From Paracoccaceae bacterium (lineage in GTDB: Bacteria; Pseudomonadota; Alphaproteobacteria; Rhodobacterales; Rhodobacteraceae): a stretch of 7,309 nt of DNA. The translations under genes and the position numbers were made by a program. The notes under the pieces are model-generated. The model was not told the origin of the DNA. It was given only the letters and a program-made list of their open reading frames with translations, and searched no databases. Position 1 is the stretch's first letter. Each line of letters starts with the position of its first letter. Location: positions 1 to 7,309 of the forward strand of contig PXES01000045.1 in the NCBI GenBank assembly GCA_003564655.1. The letters are read 5' to 3'. Shown one piece after another: positions 1-5,238 of this stretch.

Positions 1-43
1 AATCTGTCGGCGGTAATTAATCTATATATATCATATATTTAAA
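1..43. other. AT-rich sequence downstream of tRNA-Phe
   Basis: This stretch lies immediately beyond the 3' end of the minus-strand tRNA and is strikingly AT-rich (runs of TATATA and TTTAAA), while the rest of the window is very GC-rich. It may hold the tRNA transcript's 3' trailer or mark the edge of a compositionally different segment outside the window. I see no gene and no clear stem plus T tract in it. Confidence 0.5.
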
Positions 44-118
44 TGGTGCCCGGGGGCGGAATCGAACCACCGACACGAGGATTTTCAATCCACTGCTCTA
101 CCCCTGAGCTACCCGGGC
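44..118 (-). tRNA. tRNA-Phe (GAA anticodon), CCA encoded
   Basis: Read on the minus strand, the 75 nt fold as a complete cloverleaf. The 7-bp acceptor stem is GCCCGGG/CCCGGGC, followed by TA and a GCTC/GAGC D arm. The anticodon loop is TTGAAAA with GAA at plus positions 84-86. The variable loop is GTGTC, the T arm GGTGG/CCGCC carries a TTCGATT loop, then come discriminator A and a genome-encoded CCA at 44-46. GAA decodes UUU/UUC, so this is tRNA-Phe. The anticodon stem GTGGA/TCCTC contains one T-T mismatch (pair 28-42); otherwise the helices are sound, with one G-T wobble in the T arm. It lies 107 nt downstream of yacG on the same strand and may be co-transcribed or have its own promoter. Confidence 0.96.
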
Positions 119-124
119 ACGGGT

Positions 125-159
125 GCATCCGCAGATGCGCTCGCGGGGGCTGCCCGCGA
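125..159 (-). repeat. two hairpins in the tRNA-Phe leader
   Basis: Two perfect inverted repeats sit between yacG and the tRNA. One is TCGCGGG/CCCGCGA at 141-147 and 153-159 with a 5-nt loop. The other is GCATC/GATGC at 125-129 and 134-138 with a 4-nt loop. On the minus strand they would lie in the 5' leader of the tRNA precursor. Neither is followed by a T tract, so they are not standard terminators. They could be processing structures or a weak transcription barrier; no function can be assigned from sequence alone. Confidence 0.45.
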
Positions 160-172
160 CGGGTGAGTGCGT

Positions 173-199
173 CTTATGGCAGGCGTCGGGGGCTGTCCA
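173..199 (-). promoter_or_regulatory. possible promoter for tRNA-Phe
   Basis: On the minus strand TGGACA (plus 194-199) matches the -35 consensus at 5 of 6 positions. CATAAG (plus 173-178) matches the -10 at 4 of 6. The spacer is only 15 bp, shorter than the preferred 16-18, so this is a weak candidate. Its position about 55 nt before the mature tRNA 5' end is plausible for a tRNA promoter. Transcription from the upstream yacG operon is the alternative. Confidence 0.25.
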
Positions 200-209
200 G
201 AGGGGGCGG

Positions 210-225
210 AAAAAAAACGCAGCCA
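210..225 (-). terminator. T8 tract just after yacG, possible weak terminator
   Basis: On the minus strand an uninterrupted run of eight T (plus 210-217) begins 9 nt after the yacG stop codon. This is typical of the U tract of an intrinsic terminator, but the sequence in front of it (the yacG 3' end) forms only a very short GC stem (about 3 bp). It is therefore called weakly. It may allow partial read-through to tRNA-Phe. Confidence 0.25.
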
Positions 226-390
226 TCAGTCGCGGGGTGGGTCCGGGTCGGGGGTGTCGGGGTCACCCTCGGGGACCGGAATGGCGTAATCCTCGCGCAG
301 CCAGCGCGCGAGGTCCACATCGGCGCAGCGGCGCGAGCAGAAGGGGCGATAGGCCGGGTCAGCGGGCTTGCGGCAGATCGGGCAGGTCAT
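226..390 (-). CDS. yacG: DNA gyrase inhibitor YacG (zinc-binding)
   Basis: The gene encodes a 54-residue protein with the YacG zinc-finger layout: C3-x2-C6 (start MTCPIC) and C18-x3-C22 (FCSRRC), followed by DLARWL and an acidic, proline-rich tail (VPEGDPDTPDPDPP). In E. coli, YacG binds GyrB and inhibits gyrase; the four cysteines hold zinc. The length is near the low end for the family, which is about 55-70 residues. The ATG at 388-390 overlaps the upstream RNase stop as ATGA, and a GAGG lies 7 nt before it, so translation is probably coupled. It is the last protein gene of the infA-maf-RNase-yacG run. Gyrase inhibition is inferred from family membership. Confidence 0.92.
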   Translation of the reverse strand: MTCPICRKPADPAYRPFCSRRCADVDLARWLREDYAIPVPEGDPDTPDPDPPRD

Positions 391-1424
391 GCGAGGGCCT
401 CGGCCAGGGGCACACGGTCGCGCTTGCGGGTCAGTTCGAAATTGCCCAGCGGCGTCCAGCCCGCCAGCACCGTGTCGCGCCCGTCGCGGCGAAAGGCGGC
501 GCGCAGCGTCTGTTCCAACACCTGCCGGTCCTTCTTCGACAGCGGCGCGAAGTCGATCACCACCTGCCCGCCAAGGCCGCGCAGGCGCAACTGACGCGGC
601 AATGCGCGCGCGGCGGCGATGCTGGCTTTCAGCCCCGCGGCGGGGCTGGTGTCGGGGCCCGTGTTCACATCGACCGCGACCAGCGCGGCGGTCGGCTCAA
701 CGATCATATGCGCGCCGCGCGGCAGGGGGCAGTCGGGGCGCAGCAGGGCGTCGATGGCCTCGCGCACATCGTGGCGGGCGAAACTGCCCGGCGTGTCGTC
801 GAGGGTGTCGGGCGCGGGCCAGTCGCGGGTGGCGGCCAGATGCGGGTCGGGCGCGTCGAGCAGCAATTCGGGCGGGCCGTCAGTATCGGCCAGAAGCGCC
901 TCGACCAGATCGCGCAGGCGGATCAGGTCGTCACGGATCACGCCCTCATCCCCACCGTCGCAGGCCGAACGCAGGATCAGCCCCAGCGCCGGGTCGGCGC
1001 CCGCCATCGCCGCCTCGGCCATCGTGTCGAGGGTTGCGCGCGCCGTCTCATCCACGATCTGGCGCGAGATATTCAGCCCCGGCGCGCCCGGCGTCAGGAT
1101 CGCATAGCGGCTTTTCAGCGAGAGCTTCGTGCTCAGCGGCACGGCCTTGCCTGGCTCGGCCAGCCCCGTCACCTGCACCAGCAGGCTGGCACCAGGGCGC
1201 AAGCCGCGCGTCTGGCGCAGAAAGCCGCTCTGCCCGCCCGGCAGATCGACAAACGCCCCGCCCAGCCCCTTGACCGGACGCCCAAGCCGCCCGCGCAGAA
1301 TGGCCTCGGGGGCGAGCTCATCTTCGGGCAGCGCGACCAGCAATTCCTCGAGCACGCCATCCTCCAGCATCGCCGCCGCCGCGCGGCCGCGAAACTGGTC
1401 GAGCGCGATCACCCGTCCCTTCAT
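387..1424 (-). CDS. RNase E/G family ribonuclease, short form without zinc-link
   Basis: This 345-residue protein belongs to the RNase E/G family, single-strand-specific endoribonucleases acting in rRNA maturation and mRNA decay. An S1-like segment lies around residues 40-85 (GLGGAFVDLPGGQSGFL). The catalytic domain carries VDVNTG with D252 and VVIDFAPL with D291, which correspond to the two Mg-binding aspartates of RNase E. It ends soon after GNFELTRKR, so the C-terminal zinc-link CPxC seen in E. coli RNase E/G is missing, and there is no long degradosome scaffold tail. It is thus shorter than RNase G (about 490 residues). The chosen ATG (1422-1424) overlaps the maf stop as ATGA and follows a GGAGGGGGG Shine-Dalgarno. 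An upstream start near 1571 would overlap maf by 150 nt and is not used. Whether it is the cell's RNase G or a specialised paralogue cannot be told here. Confidence 0.9.
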   Translation of the reverse strand: MKGRVIALDQFRGRAAAAMLEDGVLEELLVALPEDELAPEAILRGRLGRPVKGLGGAFVDLPGGQSGFLRQTRGLRPGASLLVQVTGLAEPGKAVPLSTKLSLKSRYAILTPGAPGLNISRQIVDETARATLDTMAEAAMAGADPALGLILRSACDGGDEGVIRDDLIRLRDLVEALLADTDGPPELLLDAPDPHLAATRDWPAPDTLDDTPGSFARHDVREAIDALLRPDCPLPRGAHMIVEPTAALVAVDVNTGPDTSPAAGLKASIAAARALPRQLRLRGLGGQVVIDFAPLSKKDRQVLEQTLRAAFRRDGRDTVLAGWTPLGNFELTRKRDRVPLAEALA

Positions 1425-1990
1425 GCCGCCCCCCTCCAGCCTGCCGCCTGCAACAGATGCACGGTCTCGGCCGCGGGCAGGCCCATGATGCCGCTGTAGG
1501 AGCCCGAGAACCACGGGACGAACGCCGCCGCGCGGCCCTGGATTGCGTAGCCGCCGGCTTTGCCCTCCCACTCGCCCGAGGCGAGATAGGCGTTCACCTC
1601 GTCATCCGAGAGCCGCTTGAAGCGCACGACCGATTCCTGCGTGCGCGTCCAGTGCCGATCGCCCGCGCGCACGGCCACGGCGGTGATGACGCGATGGCGC
1701 CGCCCGGACAGGCTGTAGAGGAACGCTGCCGCCGCACCGGCATCGGCGGGTTTGCCGAGGATGCGCCGCCCCAGCGCCACGGTGGTGTCGGCGCAGAGCA
1801 CCACCTCGTCCGGGGCGCTGGCTATCGCGTCGAGCTTGGCGCGGGTCACGCGCTCGCAATAGGGGCGCGGGAGTTCGCCCTTCAGGGGCGTCTCGTCTAT
1901 ATCGGCCGCGCGGATTGCATCGGGCCGGATGCCGAGCGACGCGAGGATCTCGCGCCGACGCGGGCTGGCAGAGCCGAGGATCAGCCGCAC
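1421..1990 (-). CDS. maf: Maf nucleotide pyrophosphatase (YhdE-type, dTTP/UTP)
   Basis: The 189-residue protein has the full Maf set: SASPRR at residues 7-12, the catalytic ADTTV with D68, LGKP near residue 80, SGRRHRVITAVAV, KAGGYAIQG at 144-152 and GSYSGIMGLP at 163-172. Maf proteins hydrolyse non-canonical or selected NTPs to NMP plus pyrophosphate and were first linked to septum inhibition. The ADT, AGxYxIQG and GSYxxxxGLP forms match E. coli YhdE (dTTP/UTP) better than YceF (m7GTP), so that specificity is inferred. The start is GTG at 1988-1990, just 4 nt after the infA stop. No strong Shine-Dalgarno is seen, which suggests translational coupling to infA. The stop overlaps the RNase ATG. 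Confidence 0.93.
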   Translation of the reverse strand: MRLILGSASPRRREILASLGIRPDAIRAADIDETPLKGELPRPYCERVTRAKLDAIASAPDEVVLCADTTVALGRRILGKPADAGAAAAFLYSLSGRRHRVITAVAVRAGDRHWTRTQESVVRFKRLSDDEVNAYLASGEWEGKAGGYAIQGRAAAFVPWFSGSYSGIMGLPAAETVHLLQAAGWRGAA

Positions 1991-1994
1991 GCCG

Positions 1995-2213
1995 TCACTT
2001 GAAGCGGTAATTGATCCGCCCCTTGGTCAGGTCATAGGGCGTCATCTCGACCTGGACCTTGTCGCCGACAAGTACGCGGATGCGGTTCTTGCGCATCTTT
2101 CCCGCCATATGCGCGTTGATTTCATGGCCGTTTTCCAGCTCGACCCGAAATGTCGCGTTCGGCAGGAGTTCCTTGACGACACCGGGAAATTCGAGCAATT
2201 CTTCCTTGGCCAT
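1995..2213 (-). CDS. infA: translation initiation factor IF-1
   Basis: The 72-residue product is a typical IF-1, the small OB-fold protein that binds the 30S A site during initiation. It is nearly colinear with the E. coli protein: MAKEELLEFPG start, FRVELENGHEINAHMAGKMRKNRIRVLVGDKV core and TPYDLTKGRINYRFK end. The ATG at 2211-2213 is chosen over a GTG two codons upstream, because GGAG lies 5 nt before the ATG and the GTG overlaps that Shine-Dalgarno. It heads the infA-maf-RNase-yacG run. A TGA sits 2 nt before the ATG exactly as in the SnoaL gene at 5229, and the 15 bases around the start are identical to that site. Confidence 0.98.
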   Translation of the reverse strand: MAKEELLEFPGVVKELLPNATFRVELENGHEINAHMAGKMRKNRIRVLVGDKVQVEMTPYDLTKGRINYRFK

Positions 2214-2222
2214 GGTCACTCC
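2208..2222. repeat. 15-bp direct repeat, copy 1 (infA start)
   Basis: The plus sequence ggccatggtcactcc is identical to 5224-5238. On the minus strand it reads GGAG-TGACC-ATGGCC: the infA Shine-Dalgarno, a stop codon with no open gene of its own, and the infA start. See copy 2 and the finding on the insertion. Confidence 0.85.
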
Positions 2223-2234
2223 GTCATTGTGAGG

Positions 2235-2257
2235 CGCGCGCAGATCGCATGCGCGCG
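2235..2257 (-). repeat. GC-rich hairpin in the infA leader
   Basis: CGCGCGCA (2235-2242) and TGCGCGCG (2250-2257) form a perfect 8-bp stem with a 7-nt loop, 21 nt upstream of the infA ATG. No T tract follows on the minus strand. It could be a 5'-UTR structure that tunes infA expression or a remnant of a palindromic repeat; a similar 8-bp hairpin lies at 3112-3135 upstream of the M50 gene. Confidence 0.5.
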
Positions 2258-2260
2258 GTG

Positions 2261-2289
2261 TATGTGAGGGGGTGTGGCCGAAAAATCAA
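2261..2289 (-). promoter_or_regulatory. possible infA promoter
   Basis: On the minus strand TTGATT (plus 2284-2289) is a fair -35. The -10 is poorly defined: CACATA (2261-2266, spacer 17) or CATACA (2259-2264, spacer 19). Position between the M50 gene and infA supports a promoter here, since infA lies after a terminator-like element, but the hexamer match is weak. Confidence 0.25.
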
Positions 2290-2311
2290 GCCCTAAACGC
2301 GCGCCCAGGGC
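2281..2311 (-). terminator. terminator-like hairpin after the M50 gene
   Basis: Just downstream of the M50 stop on the minus strand, GCCCT (plus 2307-2311) and AGGGC (plus 2290-2294) form a 5-bp GC-rich stem with a 12-nt loop, directly followed by TTGATTTTT (plus 2281-2289). This is the expected form of a weak intrinsic terminator separating the M50 gene from infA. The stem is short and the loop long, so efficiency is uncertain. Confidence 0.4.
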
Positions 2312-2316
2312 CCGTG

Positions 2317-3012
2317 TCAGCAGACCGGGCGGCCCGTGGCCATGGCACGGTGCATCCGGAAGGACGGAAAGAAGAGCAGCAGCATCCCGAATGTCATGTA
2401 GACCAGCACCATGACCGGAACATAAAGCAGGCACGCCCCCAGCCCCACCCAACCCGTCACGCGGTCGGCGCGGTCGGCCTGCATCAACCGCAACAGGGCA
2501 AGGTTCAGCAGCTTGCCGCCATCGAGCGGTTGCAGCGGCAGCATGTTGAACAGAAACAGGAACAGGTTGATCCCGGCGAAGATGTCGAGATTGTTCACGA
2601 TCATCCGCTGCAGCCCGGCATCCGCCATATCCATCGCATAGACATGATCGGCCAGCAGCGATGACAGCGCCCAGAGCGCCAGATTGGTCAGCGGCCCCAT
2701 CGCCACGATCAGTTCGCGCTCAAAGCAGGAACTCGGTCCCGTGTAGCAGGTACCGCCCGCGCCATGCAGCTCGACCTTCTGCACCGCGATTCCCTGCACA
2801 TGCGCGCCCCAGGCATGGCCCCATTCGTGAAACAGGATCGCCGCCAGAACCAGCACGAAGAAGGTCATCCCCTGCCCGAAGGCCTCGGGCGTGGCGATGC
2901 CATAGGTGGTGATGAACAGCACCATCAGCATCACCATAGAGACATGCACATGCACCGGCGCGCCGAACAGGCCCGGCATCACGAACAGGCTTTGGTGGTC
3001 ATCATCTTCCAT
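2317..3012 (-). CDS. M50 family (site-2 protease-like) membrane metalloprotease
   Basis: This 231-residue integral membrane protein carries both S2P hallmarks: HEWGH (H62, E63, H66) as the zinc-binding HExxH in a hydrophobic segment, and NMLPLQPLDGG (N156, P159, D164) supplying the third ligand. Hydrophobic stretches lie near residues 20-36, 49-61, 100-121, 143-161 and 186-215. Such enzymes cleave substrates within membranes, often anti-sigma factors. There is no PDZ or CBS domain, and the substrate is unknown. C89 and C96 (TCYTGPSSC) between HExxH and the GPLTN segment are unusual and could pair. The ATG at 3010-3012 is preferred: AAAGG lies about 9 nt upstream, and the N-terminal extension from a TTG at 3192 is not convincingly coding. 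Gaps on both sides suggest separate transcription. Confidence 0.85.
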   Translation of the reverse strand: MEDDDHQSLFVMPGLFGAPVHVHVSMVMLMVLFITTYGIATPEAFGQGMTFFVLVLAAILFHEWGHAWGAHVQGIAVQKVELHGAGGTCYTGPSSCFERELIVAMGPLTNLALWALSSLLADHVYAMDMADAGLQRMIVNNLDIFAGINLFLFLFNMLPLQPLDGGKLLNLALLRLMQADRADRVTGWVGLGACLLYVPVMVLVYMTFGMLLLFFPSFRMHRAMATGRPVC

Positions 3013-3033
3013 GTCGAAATGCCTTTGCAGCAG

Positions 3034-3062
3034 AATAACTGCGCCAAAGGGAAACCCGACAA
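3034..3062 (-). promoter_or_regulatory. possible promoter of the M50 gene
   Basis: On the minus strand TTGTCG (plus 3057-3062, 4 of 6 to the -35 consensus) and GTTATT (plus 3034-3039, 3 of 6) are separated by 17 bp. They lie about 20-50 nt upstream of the chosen ATG. This would give a short leader containing the AAAGG ribosome binding site. The match is moderate only. Confidence 0.3.
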
Positions 3063-3111
3063 CCCGACGGAAATGGGCAATTTCTGTGTCACCTCGCGGA
3101 TCTCGCAGACT

Positions 3112-3135
3112 CGCGCGCCAGCAATCGGGCGCGCG
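3112..3135. repeat. GC-rich hairpin upstream of the M50 gene
   Basis: CGCGCGCC (3112-3119) and GGCGCGCG (3128-3135) form a perfect 8-bp inverted repeat with an 8-nt loop, about 100 nt upstream of the M50 start. There is no T tract on either side. It resembles the hairpin at 2235-2257 on the other side of the M50 gene (CGCGCGC arms and an ATCG in each loop). Confidence 0.45.
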
Positions 3136-3377
3136 GGCGCGCGCGGCGTGCCAGGCAAACAGAAAGATGTCGATGGCGGAAAGACATTGCAAATCGCATC
3201 ACAGCGCGTTGCGGGTCTGGGGGCTGCCACAGTCGAGTCACTATGGGCTCATCGCCCGCCAAGCTGCCAGCGCCCTTATGGCCGAATGGTCCCGGCGTCA
3301 CTGCCGGAGTTTGGCGCCGCTCCGCGTCGATCCCGCATTCCGCCCCCGAAGGCCTCGCGGTCCCGCAGCGCGGCCCG

Positions 3378-4256
3378 TCAGTCGCCCGCGCCGCGCCCGA
3401 TGCGCGCCAGTTGCTCGGGCCAGTGCTGCACCCCCAGCACGACGCCATCCGCGCGGGTGCGGGCGATCTGGTCGCGGCTGATCTCGGCCATCACCCAGCC
3501 GGGCGCGTCGAACGCGCCTTGCGCCAGCACGCCGTTTTCAGGCCAGCCCGCATCGGGCGGGCCGTAAAGGGCAGCGGCGCCGTGGTTTTCCTCGCACCCC
3601 GCGCACCAGGGCGCATCGCCCACAAGCGGCGCGTGGACGCTGACGCATTGCCCCTCGAGCGCGCGGGCCATGGCCCCCACCCGCACGCGGGTATAACCGG
3701 CGGTCGTCTCGGTGCAGGAGGGGGCGAGCAGGATCTCGGCGCCCGCTTCCACCATCGCGCGGGCGAGAAGCGGGAATTCGGCGTCATAGCAGATCAGGAT
3801 GCCGATCCGCCCCAGCGCGGTGTCGAAGACGCGCAGGCGGTGGCCGGGGGCGATGTCCCACTCCTCGCGCTCGAACCGGGTCATGATCAGCTTGTCCTGA
3901 TGGCCGATCACGCCCTCGGGGCCGTACAGCACTGCGCGATTGACAGGGCGCGCGATGCCGTCGGCCGAGGCAGGCCCGCTTGCGCCCAGGATATGCACGC
4001 GGTGGTGCGCAGCGAGTTCCGCGTGCAGCGAGATCACGCGGTCGGTGTGGCGGATGACCTCGTACAGCGCGGCCTCCAGATCGCCCGAGACCCCTGCCCC
4101 GCCGAGGCTGCCAAGCTCCATCGCGCCGTATTCGGGAAATACCAGCAGATCCGCCCCCTCGGCGGCCCCGCGCGCCACCCAGTCCGAGAGCTTGGCGGCG
4201 TAGGCGTCCCAGTCGGACAGGAAATCCAGCGGATAGGCGGCGGCGGCAATCTTCAC
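3378..4256 (-). CDS. carbon-nitrogen hydrolase (nitrilase superfamily)
   Basis: The 292-residue protein has the nitrilase-superfamily Glu-Lys-Cys triad in order: E42 in FPEYGAME, K122 in GHQDKLIMTRFE and C156 in LICYDAEFP. Members hydrolyse amides, carbamoyl compounds or nitriles through a covalent thioester. The length and motif spacing fit a single-domain cytoplasmic hydrolase; the FEREEW and CTETTAGYTRVR segments suggest an amidase-type branch, but the substrate cannot be named. The start is GTG at 4254-4256, which overlaps the GNAT stop (GTGA) and has GGGGG 8 nt upstream. A longer reading from 4319 would run 66 nt into the GNAT gene and is not used. Position behind SnoaL and GNAT genes suggests a shared pathway (inference). 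Confidence 0.9.
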   Translation of the reverse strand: MKIAAAAYPLDFLSDWDAYAAKLSDWVARGAAEGADLLVFPEYGAMELGSLGGAGVSGDLEAALYEVIRHTDRVISLHAELAAHHRVHILGASGPASADGIARPVNRAVLYGPEGVIGHQDKLIMTRFEREEWDIAPGHRLRVFDTALGRIGILICYDAEFPLLARAMVEAGAEILLAPSCTETTAGYTRVRVGAMARALEGQCVSVHAPLVGDAPWCAGCEENHGAAALYGPPDAGWPENGVLAQGAFDAPGWVMAEISRDQIARTRADGVVLGVQHWPEQLARIGRGAGD

Positions 4257-4834
4257 AGGTCGCGCCCCCAGAACTGCATCGGCTTCATCGTCTCGGCGGC
4301 GTCGCCGATATCGCGCCACGGAAATTCGGTCACGGCGCCGTCGATCGGCGCATAACCGCGCTTGCGCCAGAAACCGTCGAGCGGGCGGTAGCCTGCAGGG
4401 CGCGCCGGGTGGTCGGCGGGGCGGACAACGCCGCAGAACACGGCACGCCGAAAGCCCAGGGCGCGCGCATGTTCCTCGCGCAGGTCGAAGAAGCGATGCC
4501 CCGCCCCCTGCCCCCGACAGGCGGGCAACAGCACCGATTCGGCGCAGTAGAAGATCGGCGGCACCGCTTCCGCCGCAAAGGGCGCGCGAAACTCTGGGTC
4601 GGCATCGGCAAGCGGCAGGCCCGTTGCCGCGCCCACCACCTGCCCGCCATCCTCGGCCAGCGCGACGACGGCGCGCGGGTTGTCGCGATAGACGCCCAGA
4701 TAGCGCGCCTCATAGGCGTGGTCGCCCTCGTACAGATAGGGAAAGTCGCGGAACACGGTGATCCGCAGCGCGGCAATCGCGTCGATCACCGGGCCGATCT
4801 CATGGCCGATCAGGGCGCGGAAACTCTGGCTCAT
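4253..4834 (-). CDS. GNAT family N-acetyltransferase
   Basis: The 193-residue protein shows a GNAT fold signature: a central strand IFYCAESVLL followed by motif A, R107-G-Q-G-A-G112, the pyrophosphate-binding loop for acetyl-CoA, then a helix with HRFFDLREEHARALGF and strand AVFCGVV. A C-terminal YRPLDGFWRKRGYAPIDG segment is typical of these enzymes' last strands. It should transfer an acyl group from acyl-CoA to an amine; the acceptor is unknown. The ATG at 4832-4834 overlaps the SnoaL stop (ATGA), with AGG 7 nt upstream, and the stop overlaps the nitrilase GTG. This double overlap suggests the three proteins are made together. Confidence 0.88.
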   Translation of the reverse strand: MSQSFRALIGHEIGPVIDAIAALRITVFRDFPYLYEGDHAYEARYLGVYRDNPRAVVALAEDGGQVVGAATGLPLADADPEFRAPFAAEAVPPIFYCAESVLLPACRGQGAGHRFFDLREEHARALGFRRAVFCGVVRPADHPARPAGYRPLDGFWRKRGYAPIDGAVTEFPWRDIGDAAETMKPMQFWGRDL

Positions 4835-5229
4835 CCCGACACCTGCCGGATCCACTCCTGCAGGTTGTAATAGGTGGTGATCCGCGTGATCCGGCCCTCG
4901 GACAGCGTGAAGAACGACCCGGCGGGCAGGACATAGCGCTGCCCCTGCGCGTGCGGCAGGCCGGGGTCGGTCTGCAGATATTCGCCATGCACGGTGAATT
5001 CCGCTGCCGCGCGGGTGCCGTCCGCGTTGGTGAAGATCACCATGTCGCGCAGCTCCTCGCGGTAGCTGACGCCCATATGGCTGCAGAACTCGGCAAAGGC
5101 GGCGCGGCCCTTCCGCACCTCGCCCTGATTGACGAAATGCTGCACATCGTCGCTGACCAATGCCAGCATGGTGTCGGTGTCGCCGGCGTTGAAGGCGTCG
5201 AAATAGCGGGCGATGATGTCGCGGGCCAT
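4831..5229 (-). CDS. SnoaL/ketosteroid-isomerase-like (NTF2 fold) protein
   Basis: The 132-residue protein matches the SnoaL/NTF2-like pattern: RYFDAFNAGDTDTMLALVSDDVQHFVNQG at the N-terminus, a GRAAFAEF helix, then ADGTRAAAEFTVHGEY, YVLPAGSFFTLSEGRITRITTYYNLQEWI. It resembles the group annotated as ketosteroid isomerase-related proteins. Members bind small hydrophobic substrates, but catalysis is not assured and no steroid role is implied. The ATG at 5227-5229 lies 2 nt after the phosphatase stop with GGAG 5 nt upstream; a GTG at 5233-5235 overlaps the Shine-Dalgarno and is less likely. It leads the SnoaL-GNAT-nitrilase trio and shares its 15-base start region with infA. Confidence 0.85.
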   Translation of the reverse strand: MARDIIARYFDAFNAGDTDTMLALVSDDVQHFVNQGEVRKGRAAFAEFCSHMGVSYREELRDMVIFTNADGTRAAAEFTVHGEYLQTDPGLPHAQGQRYVLPAGSFFTLSEGRITRITTYYNLQEWIRQVSG

Positions 5230-5238
5230 GGTCACTCC
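5224..5238. repeat. 15-bp direct repeat, copy 2 (SnoaL start)
   Basis: This copy is identical to 2208-2222, 3,016 bp away, and in the same orientation. Here the TGA within it is the actual stop of the phosphatase gene and the ATG starts the SnoaL gene. Bases just outside the 15 differ between copies. Confidence 0.85.

Larger units (their letters stand above)
3013..3377. other. 365-bp region without a recognisable gene
   Basis: This stretch separates the nitrilase stop from the M50 start; both genes are on the minus strand. Reading frames cross it on both strands, but none has family-like composition, a convincing ribosome binding site or a recognisable motif. It holds a candidate M50 promoter at 3034-3062, an 8-bp hairpin at 3112-3135 and a smaller inverted repeat CCGGC/GCCGG at 3292-3296 and 3303-3307. 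No clear intrinsic terminator follows the nitrilase gene. A small RNA or a decayed gene cannot be excluded. Confidence 0.5.

Noticed and set aside
123..1499. Long plus-strand reading frames opposite the RNase and maf genes
   Set aside because: They are arginine/alanine/proline-rich shadows created by high GC on the opposite strand of well-recognised genes, with no motifs of their own.
3089..3448. A minus-strand protein spanning the gap and the 3' end of the nitrilase gene
   Set aside because: It overlaps the nitrilase gene by 71 nt in another frame, has no convincing ribosome-binding site and no family-like sequence.
3378..5229. Assignment to the known Nit1C-type nitrilase cluster
   Set aside because: That cluster carries radical-SAM, AIR-synthase-like and flavoprotein genes with the nitrilase. 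None is present here.
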